Assembly: GCA_030832235.1 (NCBI GenBank)
Contig: JAURJO010000461.1
Span: forward strand, 1 to 8,555
DNA: 8,555 nt
Source of the DNA: Verrucomicrobiota bacterium
GTDB taxonomy: Bacteria; Verrucomicrobiota; Verrucomicrobiia; Opitutales; Opitutaceae
Direction: 5' to 3'
This document shows positions 1 to 6,370 of the stretch, in pieces (positions within the stretch are counted from its first letter, which is position 1; every line of letters starts with the position of its first letter). A program made the translations under genes and the position numbers. Under the pieces are notes generated by a model, which was not told where the DNA came from, searched no databases, and saw only the letters and a list, made by a program, of their open reading frames with translations.

Positions 1-1149
1 AACGGGGACGCGCTCGCCGGCACGCTGCCCGACTCCGCGCACGCTCCCATCGCCGCAGCGCTGCGGCCGACCCGCGCCCACTCCGCCCTCCGCCAGATCT
101 CGATCAACGGCGGCGCCTCGCTCGTTGCCTTCCGTCCGTTGCTCACCGGCAAGGACCAGATCGCCACCCTCGCCTTGGTCTACTCGCTCGACGAAAAACT
201 CGCGCCCTCGCGGCTAGCCGGACGTTACCTCGCGCTCGTGACGGTCGGGGCGCTCGTCGTCGCCGCCGCCATCGCGTTGGCGTTCGCGCGCAGTCTGGCC
301 CGCCCGATCGAGCGTCTCGCCGCCCACACGGAGCGCATCGGTGTCGGCGACTACGAGACCAGGGTGGCAGTCGACCGCGCCGACGAACTCGGCCGCCTCG
401 CCGGCGCGATGAACGCGATGTCCGCCGGCCTGGCCGAGCGCGACCGCGTCCGCGACCTGCTCGACAAGAATGTCTCCCCGGAGGTCGCCGCCCGCCTTCT
501 CCGTGACGGCGCGACGCTGGGCGGCGAGGAAAGGGAAGTCACCGTCCTGTTCGCCGATCTCCGCGGTTTCACCACGCTCAGCGAGCGTCTAACGCCTCCG
601 GAATTGCTCGCGCTGCTAAACCGCTACCTCGACCGGATGAGCGGAGCGATCGAGGCGCACGGCGGCGTGATCGATAAATTCATCGGCGACGCGATCATGG
701 CGTTGTTCGGCGCTCCGGTCACGCAAGGCGATGCGCCGGCTCGCGCGATCGCCGCCGCGCTGGCGATGGAAACCGCCCTCGCCGCGCTCAACGCCGAACT
801 CGCCGCGGAGGGCCGCCCGCCCCTCGCCATCGGGGTCGGCATCAACACCGCCCGCGTGGTCGCCGGCAACATGGGCTCCAGCCGGCGCCTCAATTACTCC
901 GTCATCGGCGACGGCGTGAACGTTGCCGCCCGCCTGCAGGCCCTCACCCGCGTCGCCGATTACCGCACCAGCATCATCCTCAGCGCTGCCACGCGCGCCG
1001 CGGCCGGCCCGGCGGGCGCGGCTTCCCGCCCGCTCGGAACCGTGGCGGTGAAGGGCCGCAGCGAGCCGGTGGAGATCTTCGCGGTGGACGCCGGCTACGT
1101 TACGGGAAACAACCCGCCCTCCCAATCCGACCCCCCTTTTCTTTCCTGA
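1..1149 (+). CDS. Membrane-bound class III adenylate/guanylate cyclase with HAMP domain (5' end outside window)
   Basis: The frame is open from the first base, so the N-terminus lies outside the window; 382 residues are visible. Counting from base 1, residues 1-70 look like the end of an extracytoplasmic Cache-like sensor domain. A membrane helix lies at about 77-96 and HAMP at about 97-149, with its conserved Pro (102) and the DELG segment (128-131). The cyclase domain covers about 177-370. Metal-binding aspartates are visible at D186 (FADLRGFT) and D230 (DKFIGDA). The purine-specifying Lys is K226, and transition-state Asn and Arg are N307 and R311 (VNVAAR). The position usually Asp in class IIIa adenylate cyclases is Ser (S300), closer to the Thr/Ser of class IIIb enzymes. 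All residues needed for catalysis are present, so it should make cyclic nucleotide, most likely cAMP, on the cytoplasmic side in response to an external signal. The stop overlaps the next start by one base. Cyclase assignment is firm; substrate and ligand are inferred. Confidence 0.93.
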   Translation, partial: NGDALAGTLPDSAHAPIAAALRPTRAHSALRQISINGGASLVAFRPLLTGKDQIATLALVYSLDEKLAPSRLAGRYLALVTVGALVVAAAIALAFARSLARPIERLAAHTERIGVGDYETRVAVDRADELGRLAGAMNAMSAGLAERDRVRDLLDKNVSPEVAARLLRDGATLGGEEREVTVLFADLRGFTTLSERLTPPELLALLNRYLDRMSGAIEAHGGVIDKFIGDAIMALFGAPVTQGDAPARAIAAALAMETALAALNAELAAEGRPPLAIGVGINTARVVAGNMGSSRRLNYSVIGDGVNVAARLQALTRVADYRTSIILSAATRAAAGPAGAASRPLGTVAVKGRSEPVEIFAVDAGYVTGNNPPSQSDPPFLS

Positions 1150-2165
1150 TGAAAATCCTCCTCCTCGGCGGCACCGGCGTCATCAGCACGGCTTGCACGC
1201 GGCTCGCGGTCGCCCGCGGCCTCGACGTCACGCTCCTCAACCGTTCCAGCCGCGACGGCATTCCGGGCACGCGTCAGATCACGGCTGACATCACGCGGAC
1301 CGCCGAAGCGGCCACGGCGCTGGCGGGCAAGACGTGGGACGCCGTCGTCGACTTCATCGCGTTCGACCGCGCCTCCGTCGAGCAACGCCTCGAGCTGTTC
1401 CGCGGCCGCACGGCGCAGTATGTGTTTATCAGCACGACCAGCGCCTACCAGAAACCCGCCGCCCACCACCTGCTCACGGAATCGACCCCGCTCGCTAATC
1501 CGTTCTGGGAGTACTCGCGTCTCAAGATCGCCGCCGAGGACCGCCTCCAGCTGGCGCTCCGCGAGGACGCCTTCCCCGTCACGATCGTCCGTCCCTCGCT
1601 CACCTACGACGATCCGAGCATCCCGCTCGCCATCAATGCGCGCGGAAAGAGTTTCACCAACATCGCCCGCCTCCGCGCCGGCCGACCGCTGATCATTCCC
1701 GGCGATGGCCTGTCGCTCTGGACGATCACGCACAGCAGCGATTTCGCGAAGGGCCTGATCGGACTGCTCGGACATCAGGGCGCGATCGGCCACGCATTCC
1801 ACATCACCTCCGACGAGGCTCTGACGTGGAACCAGATTTACCAGGCCGTCGCCGACGCCGCCGGAGTGGCGCAGCCCAAGTTCGTGCACATCGCCTCGGA
1901 TTTTATCACCGCGTGCCTGCCGGAGTACACGGGGACGCTGCTCGGCGACAAAGCCAACTCGGCCGTCTTCGACACCACGAAGATCAAGCGCTTCGTCCCG
2001 GATTTCGTCGCCACCACGCGGTTTCGCGACGGCATCGCGCAAGCGGTCAAGTGGTTCGACTCCGATCCCTCACGCCAGGTCACCGACCCGGATACCGAAG
2101 CCAAGTGGGATCGCCTGATCGCCGCCTACGAGCGTGGCCTCGCCGCGGCCCGCCGGGAGTTCTGA
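1149..2165 (+). CDS. SDR-family NAD(P)-dependent epimerase/dehydratase-like protein
   Basis: A 338-residue protein of the extended/atypical short-chain dehydrogenase superfamily. The N-terminal Rossmann motif is GGTGVIS (residues 7-13); the last Gly of the usual GxxGxxG is Ser13. A beta strand ending in FISTTSAY (93-100) supplies the Ser/Thr of the active site, and the YxxxK pair is Y122-K126 in EYSRLK. The RPS segment (148-150) and HSSDFAKG in the C-terminal half are typical of nucleotide-sugar epimerase-like proteins. The enzyme is expected to be cytoplasmic and to oxidise/reduce or epimerise a sugar-like substrate, but the substrate cannot be told from sequence. The ATG overlaps the cyclase stop by one base (TGATG), so translation is probably coupled and the two genes share a transcript. 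There is no Shine-Dalgarno; the 17 bases 1131-1147 are all pyrimidines. An alternative is the atypical SDR group related to chloroplast CSP41-type proteins. Confidence 0.9.
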   Translation: MKILLLGGTGVISTACTRLAVARGLDVTLLNRSSRDGIPGTRQITADITRTAEAATALAGKTWDAVVDFIAFDRASVEQRLELFRGRTAQYVFISTTSAYQKPAAHHLLTESTPLANPFWEYSRLKIAAEDRLQLALREDAFPVTIVRPSLTYDDPSIPLAINARGKSFTNIARLRAGRPLIIPGDGLSLWTITHSSDFAKGLIGLLGHQGAIGHAFHITSDEALTWNQIYQAVADAAGVAQPKFVHIASDFITACLPEYTGTLLGDKANSAVFDTTKIKRFVPDFVATTRFRDGIAQAVKWFDSDPSRQVTDPDTEAKWDRLIAAYERGLAAARREF

Positions 2166-2256
2166 TTCAAAGCCGGCCGCGCGGTATCATCGGCACTCCC
2201 TCCTTCGCGTTTCCTCGCGTCCAGCCGTGATGACGCCTCGCGGAGCGGTTCCCGCA

Positions 2257-2284
2257 GTGGCCGGAGTTGCCTGACCCCGGCCAC
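2257..2284. repeat. Perfect 8-bp inverted repeat (hairpin)
   Basis: GTGGCCGG at 2257-2264 pairs perfectly with CCGGCCAC at 2277-2284 across a 12-base loop. It lies 92 bases past the SDR stop in a convergent intergenic region, where it could stall or stabilise transcript ends. There is no T-run, so it is not a textbook intrinsic terminator. Confidence 0.45.
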
Positions 2285-2348
2285 CAGGGTTCGAGCCGAC
2301 GTAAGCGTCTGATTACCCCCCGTATTGCGTACTTCCTTGGCCGGCCTC

Positions 2349-2358
2349 TTTCCGGAAA
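2349..2358. repeat. 10-bp perfect palindrome TTTCCGGAAA
   Basis: A perfect palindrome, preceded two bases earlier by the 8-bp palindrome GGCCGGCC (2339-2346). Either could be a protein-binding dyad, but it lies downstream of both flanking genes rather than upstream of one, so an operator role is doubtful. Confidence 0.3.
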
Positions 2359-2478
2359 CTCAGTCATCCCGAGCCTCGATCCCTTTCGGGCCTTGGGTGT
2401 GTTCCGTGGTGGCATCCCGATTCGTGTTCCTACGCGGTCACAACCCGCGAAGCGATTTAGGGAATCCTCAACGGCTCA

Positions 2479-4626
2479 TCACTCCGGCAAAGCGAACGCC
2501 ACGATGATGCCGCCCGAGGGGCGGCCTGATTTTCCGCCGCCGGCCGAGATCACGACGTACTGGCGTCCCGCGACCTCGTAAGTGCTAGGCGTGGCGTTGC
2601 CGCCGAACGGCAGCGAAGCCTGCCAGAGAACCCGCCCCGTATCCTTGTCGAACGCTCGGATGGTCTCGTCGGCCGTGGCACCGATGAAGATGAGTCCGCC
2701 GGCGGTGACCACCGGTCCTCCGTAATTTTCCGTGCCGGTGGGAGGTATGCCGCGCGCCGTGAGCTCCTTGTACTCGCCGAGCGGCACCTTCCATTTGAGT
2801 TCGCCGGTGTTGAGGTCGACCGCGTTGAGCGTGCCCCACGGCGGCTTGATCGCCGGATAGCCCTCGGCATCGAGCCAGCGCCGGAACCCGCCGAAGGTGT
2901 ACGGGGGATCATCGGCGTCGCCGCCCGCCACGGCGTTCTTCTTTGCCGCCGCCTTGCTCTTTCTGGATCCGGCGGCCGCTTCGCCCACGACGCCGAAAAG
3001 ATGATCCAGCACGGCGCCACGTTGGACCGCGGGCACGGCACCGAGCGGAGGCATGCGGCCGATTCCTTGTTCCAAAAGTCGCGCGACCTCTTCGCGCGTG
3101 CGGCGCGAGGCGAGACCCACCAGCGAGGGGATGCCGTTGGCGGGATCGCCGGTCCGGTCCGGCCGGTGGCAGGGCCCGCAATGGATCAGATACTGGCGCT
3201 CCGCGTTCGCGATGACCGTCCCCTCGCGTTTGGTCGGAACCAGTTGGTAGATCCACGGCATCTCGTTGAGGTTAGCGTAAAGAACGCCGTCCGGATCCGC
3301 CGCGGAACCACCCCACTCGAAGCCGCCGTCGAAACCGGGAAAAAGGATGGTCTCATTCCAGCGCAACGGTGGAAAAGAGCCGAACGCCCCGGCACGCGTC
3401 AGCCGCTCCGTCGTATGCAGCCGCGCCGCGGGCGAGATGTCCGACACATCCTCCGCCGAGTAGATCTGCCGCATGAGCGGCGCCGGTTTTTCCTGGAAGG
3501 GCTGCGTGGGCCACGTGCGGACGCCCGGTATCTCGGACTGCGGGACCGCACGCTCATGAATCGGCCAGAGCGGTTCACCGGTCTCGCGGTTGAAGACGAA
3601 GAGCCGACCCATCTTGGTTCCTTGCGCTACGGCGTCGATGCGCCGCCCGCCGTGTTTCACGGTGAGCAAAGTCGGCGGCGCGGGCAGATCCATGTCCCAA
3701 AGGTCGTGGTGCACCAGCTGGTGGTGCCACAGACGACGGCCGGTGCGGGCGTCCAGCGCGATCAGGCTGTTCGCGAAGAGATTTTCCCCGTAGCGACGGC
3801 CGCCCCAGAAATCGGGACCGGCGGTCTCCGTCGCGGCGTACACGATGCCGCGCTGCTCGTCCAACGAGAGTCCGGACCACGAGGAGGCGCCCCCGGTGGT
3901 GCGCCACGCGTCGGCCGGCCACGTTTCACCGCCGGGCTCTCCGGGCCGGGGAATCGTATGGAAAACCCAGCGGAGGGCGCCGGTGCGGGCGTCGAAGGCG
4001 CGCACGGCTCCGGGCACGTTCTCGGCGACGTTCGCCCCGATGATCAGCAGGTCACGCCAGAGCACACCCGGGGTGTTGAGCCCCGCGACCGCCGGATTTC
4101 CTTCGGAACGCAGACCCGTGCCGAGGGCGATGGATCCGTTCTCCCCGAAACTACGGACCGGCTGACCCGTGCGGGCATCAAGCGCGTAGAGCCGCGTGGC
4201 GCCCGCCGAGAATATCCGGCGGTCCTCGCCGTCCGCCCAGTGCATCACGCCGCGCAGGCGCCGCCCGAGCGTCTCGTCGTTTTCCGATTTCGGATCGAAG
4301 CGCCAGCGCTGGCGCCCGGTCGCGGCGTCGAGGGCGACGACATGACGCCCCGGCGTGGCCGTATAGAGCACCCCGTCAACCACGAGGTTGTTGGACTGGA
4401 ATTCACCCTTCTCCCCGGTGTCGAAAGTCCACGCGACTCGGAGGCCGGCGACATTGCCACGATGGATCCGCGCGAGCGTGGAGTAATGCGAGCGAGCGGA
4501 GTCGCCGAGGTAGGACGGCCAGTCGCGTGCCGCGGCCGGTGGTTCGGCAGCCGGGAGCGACGCGCACAAGGCGAGGGGGAAAAAACACCACCGAACGCGA
4601 AACGACCCGGGGCTGGGAGTAAGCAT
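2479..4626 (-). CDS. Exported PQQ-dependent dehydrogenase, glucose dehydrogenase-like, with inserted cytochrome c domain
   Basis: A 715-residue quinoprotein. Residues 1-27 form a signal peptide (basic start, hydrophobic core, cleavage near SLPAA), so it acts in the periplasm. At least seven propeller docking motifs of the form DxxTGxxxW occur (starting at 100, 150, 212, 292, 346, 604, 660). Active-site segments match E. coli membrane glucose dehydrogenase: LRGVMHW with H129, HHDLWDMDLPAPPTL (306-320) with the catalytic-type Asp, and GTKMGRLFV with K338. No adjacent Cys pair is present, unlike methanol/alcohol dehydrogenases. A c-type haem motif CGPCH (483-487) with a likely axial Met (M525) forms a small cytochrome c domain at about 470-545. 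A Lys/Ala/Gly-rich linker (546-570) and the last propeller segments follow. It should oxidise a sugar or alcohol and pass electrons via its own haem to the respiratory chain. The start is fixed by an in-frame stop two codons upstream. No PQQ synthesis gene is in view. Class is secure; substrate is inferred. Confidence 0.93.
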   Translation of the reverse strand: MLTPSPGSFRVRWCFFPLALCASLPAAEPPAAARDWPSYLGDSARSHYSTLARIHRGNVAGLRVAWTFDTGEKGEFQSNNLVVDGVLYTATPGRHVVALDAATGRQRWRFDPKSENDETLGRRLRGVMHWADGEDRRIFSAGATRLYALDARTGQPVRSFGENGSIALGTGLRSEGNPAVAGLNTPGVLWRDLLIIGANVAENVPGAVRAFDARTGALRWVFHTIPRPGEPGGETWPADAWRTTGGASSWSGLSLDEQRGIVYAATETAGPDFWGGRRYGENLFANSLIALDARTGRRLWHHQLVHHDLWDMDLPAPPTLLTVKHGGRRIDAVAQGTKMGRLFVFNRETGEPLWPIHERAVPQSEIPGVRTWPTQPFQEKPAPLMRQIYSAEDVSDISPAARLHTTERLTRAGAFGSFPPLRWNETILFPGFDGGFEWGGSAADPDGVLYANLNEMPWIYQLVPTKREGTVIANAERQYLIHCGPCHRPDRTGDPANGIPSLVGLASRRTREEVARLLEQGIGRMPPLGAVPAVQRGAVLDHLFGVVGEAAAGSRKSKAAAKKNAVAGGDADDPPYTFGGFRRWLDAEGYPAIKPPWGTLNAVDLNTGELKWKVPLGEYKELTARGIPPTGTENYGGPVVTAGGLIFIGATADETIRAFDKDTGRVLWQASLPFGGNATPSTYEVAGRQYVVISAGGGKSGRPSGGIIVAFALPE

Positions 4627-4717
4627 GTGCGATCATCGAACTTCGCCGCGCGGCAGGCTCAAGCGGGAAGCGGAGCATGGGAGAACTCACCGCGGCTCCG
4701 CCGCAAACGAAGGTAAG

Positions 4718-4769
4718 CAGAGTTGGGTCACAGAGAACTCTGAGACCAGATCCGAGTTCGCGGAGTCTG
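4718..4769. repeat. Two adjacent hairpins
   Basis: The first stem is CAGAGTT (4718-4724) pairing with AACTCTG (4736-4742) over an 11-base loop. The second is CAGATCCG (4747-4754) pairing with CGGA-G-TCTG (4761-4769), with a single bulged G and a six-base loop. They lie about 90-145 bases upstream of the quinoprotein start and would fall in its leader if transcription begins beyond them. No known riboswitch is recognised. Confidence 0.35.
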
Positions 4770-4873
4770 ATCCACGGGCCCGGATCCACTGTTGCGACGT
4801 CGAGAGGATCCGCAGCTGAACAGCCCGGTTTCAGGGCATGGCACCGCGAAAAGCGTGAGCTGCAGCCCAAGCT

Positions 4874-4939
4874 TCGCCGTTATCTCGGTTTCCTCCTGTT
4901 GGCGTTTTTTTGAACAGGAGAGAACTGAGGCAACGGAGG
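4874..4939. repeat. Imperfect inverted repeat with about 28-base arms around a T7 run
   Basis: The left arm (4874-4901) read on the minus strand and the right arm (4912-4939) read on the plus strand match at about 19-20 of 28 positions. The innermost 8 bases are perfect: CTCCTGTT (4893-4900) against AACAGGAG (4913-4920). The spacer contains seven T (4905-4911). Each arm carries the pattern AACAGGAG..AAC.GAG..AACGG, resembling intergenic repeats I associate with Verrucomicrobia and Planctomycetes genomes; that recollection is not checked here. Confidence 0.55.
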
Positions 4940-5007
4940 CCAGGCTGTCGCGACCTCCCCCAGCTTTGCACGTACCTCCCGTCTTCCGGGCCGCCTTGCC
5001 TGTGTCA

Positions 5008-5023
5008 CTCCGTGGCTCCGTGG
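5008..5023. repeat. Tandem 8-mer duplication
   Basis: CTCCGTGG is repeated twice without a gap (5008-5015 and 5016-5023). It is probably a part of the same intergenic repeat family as the inverted repeat just upstream; it is too short to assign a function. Confidence 0.35.
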
Positions 5024-5111
5024 CAAATCGGCTCGGTTTCTAGTCCGGTCCGGGCGGGCTTTGAATTTCCCTGACGCCCGCGCCCGCGACGCTTAGCTCC
5101 GACTCCGCTCC

Positions 5112-6326
5112 ATGAACCCCGCCGCCGCGCCCGACCTCGATATCGACGCGAACCGCGTCCTGTTGAATCGTTACCGGCACGTGCTGCACGAGGCGATGCG
5201 GGTGTTCGCGGGTTGGCTGCCGCGGATCGCGCGCTTCGAACTGAAGTGCGAGGCGGGCCGCACGATCTGGGAAAACTCGCTCCACGTGAACGCGCTGTAC
5301 CTGCGCCTGCGCGAGATCCAGTCGCCGGCGTTCCAGGCGCCTGACGACGCGGCGCTGCTACGCCTCACCGCGGAGCTGATCCACGCGCCGGACGAGCAAG
5401 GCCTCGCGCGGGCCTACTACGGCGTAGTGGCGCCGGGCCTGATCGCGGCGTTAGAGAGCCACGAGGTCACCACGATTCCCAACAGCGATCTGCCGAGCGT
5501 CCGCGCGCTGAAGCACATTCTGCTCGATCTGCGGGCGGAGCAGGGACGGGTGCGTCCGTTGCTCGCGGAAGCGGAAACGGCGGGACGCGTGACGGACGCA
5601 GCCTACGCGTGGGAGACGCACATCGCGCGGCTGCTGTCGGCGGCGGGAGGAATCGCGGGCGGGGGAAGTCGGATTGATCCGCCCGGAGCCTCCGCGTCAC
5701 GCGTGGAATTCACGCCCCCGCGAGAGGCAGCGCGGGACGAGAGGTTCACCACGCTCGGAGCCGACCTCGCCGCGATGCCGCCCGAGGACGAGCATGCCGC
5801 GCACACGGAAGAGGAGTTCGAACGCTACTCCACCGAGGTTCTCGCGGCCGAGACCGTGGCGGTCGTGATGTACCACGTGCGAGGGATGCCGTGGGAGTTC
5901 CAGCTCGATGCGGCCCGGCACCTTCACGACGAGATCCGCCATGCCTTGATGGGCTACGAATGGATGCGCCGCCGCGGGATGGATCCGTTTCGTTCCCCGC
6001 AGTACACGCACATCCTGAAATGGCGCTGCCAGTTTCCGCCGGCGGTGCAGTACTGCCTGCTCACCATGGGGAACGAGGTGCACGCCTTTCCTTACCGCCA
6101 TCGCCGGGTCGAGGCTCACCAGCGCGCCGGCGACCGTCTGAGCGAGCAATTCGTGCGCTACGACATCGCCGACGAAACCCAGCATGTTCGCTTCGGCCAC
6201 CGCTGGCTGCCGGAGCTCCTGAAGCAGAGCGGCGACTCACGCAACGTGGAGGAGTTCACCGCCGACTGCCTCCGCGTCTGGGAACAGGAGTACCGCACCG
6301 GCCGCCTCACGCTGAACGTGGAGTGA
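5112..6326 (+). CDS. Ferritin-like diiron protein of unknown function
   Basis: A 404-residue, mostly helical protein without signal peptide or membrane segment. The C-terminal half shows the complete four-helix diiron ligand pattern: E247 (AAETVA), E274xxH277 (DEIRH), E322 (GNEVHAF) and E355xxH358 (DETQH). This places it in the ferritin-like superfamily, possibly near the DUF455 proteins. The N-terminal half (about 20-175) is also helical and carries ELK..GR..WENSLH (43-58), which may be a degenerate second ferritin-like unit. A Gly/Pro-rich linker (about 178-205) joins the halves. Such sites bind iron or manganese and activate oxygen or act as oxidases/hydroxylases, but the substrate is unknown. 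The ATG is well supported: an in-frame TAG lies 18 bases upstream with no other start codon between. There is no Shine-Dalgarno. The oxidoreductase gene follows after 44 bases, suggesting a shared pathway. Confidence 0.88.
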   Translation: MNPAAAPDLDIDANRVLLNRYRHVLHEAMRVFAGWLPRIARFELKCEAGRTIWENSLHVNALYLRLREIQSPAFQAPDDAALLRLTAELIHAPDEQGLARAYYGVVAPGLIAALESHEVTTIPNSDLPSVRALKHILLDLRAEQGRVRPLLAEAETAGRVTDAAYAWETHIARLLSAAGGIAGGGSRIDPPGASASRVEFTPPREAARDERFTTLGADLAAMPPEDEHAAHTEEEFERYSTEVLAAETVAVVMYHVRGMPWEFQLDAARHLHDEIRHALMGYEWMRRRGMDPFRSPQYTHILKWRCQFPPAVQYCLLTMGNEVHAFPYRHRRVEAHQRAGDRLSEQFVRYDIADETQHVRFGHRWLPELLKQSGDSRNVEEFTADCLRVWEQEYRTGRLTLNVE

Positions 6327-6370
6327 CGTCACCGTTCCCAAAGCGGAAGACTTACAACTTAGCTGAAGAC

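Larger units (their letters stand above)
2166..2478. other. Convergent intergenic region with short palindromes, no gene seen
   Basis: A 313-base stretch between two genes that converge on it. Short reading frames here have no recognisable protein. It contains an 8-bp stem (2257-2264/2277-2284), the palindromes GGCCGGCC (2339-2346) and TTTCCGGAAA (2349-2358), a CCCGA/TCGGG stem (2368-2372/2386-2390) and a CGCGG/CCGCG stem (2433-2437/2445-2449). A G-run/dyad segment, CCCCCCGTATTGCGTAC, lies near 2316-2332. No stem is followed by a T-run on either strand, so a classical intrinsic terminator is not evident. The pile-up of dyads may serve bidirectional termination or be a decayed intergenic repeat. 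Confidence 0.6.
4627..5111. other. Divergent intergenic region with repeat element, no gene seen
   Basis: A 485-base gap between the divergent quinoprotein and ferritin-like genes; promoters for both must lie here, but I could not pick convincing -35/-10 pairs. It holds two hairpins (4718-4769), a large imperfect inverted repeat (4874-4939), a tandem 8-mer (5008-5023) and a second copy of CTCGGTTTC (4884-4892 and 5032-5040). Short frames on both strands have no recognisable protein, and composition is lower in GC than the flanking genes. The overall look is of a dispersed non-coding repeat inserted between two genes. Confidence 0.55.

Noticed and set aside
139..141. TTG as the start of the cyclase
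   Set aside because: The frame is open back to base 1 and the translated segment before it reads as sensor-domain sequence, so the true start is outside the window.
1095..2042. 315-codon open frame antisense to the SDR gene
   Set aside because: In-register mirror frame of a gene with clear SDR motifs; no recognisable protein.
2288..2297. GGTTCGAGCC, like a tRNA T-loop
   Set aside because: Flanking bases do not form the 5-bp T stem and there is no acceptor or anticodon arm nearby.
3001..4716. 571-codon open frame antisense to the quinoprotein gene
   Set aside because: Its codon boundaries coincide with those of the real gene, so stops would need Leu TTA/CTA or Ser TCA codons in the sense strand, which GC-rich genes avoid. 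The translation is Arg/Gly/Pro-rich with no domain.
4893..4920. Hairpin with seven T as an intrinsic terminator
   Set aside because: The T-run lies in the loop, not after the stem, and no gene ends into it on either strand.
5891..6370. Upstream extension of the oxidoreductase frame to give 497 residues
   Set aside because: The extension overlaps the ferritin-like gene in another frame and reads as Arg/Pro-rich noise; the Rossmann motif begins directly after the ATG at 6371.
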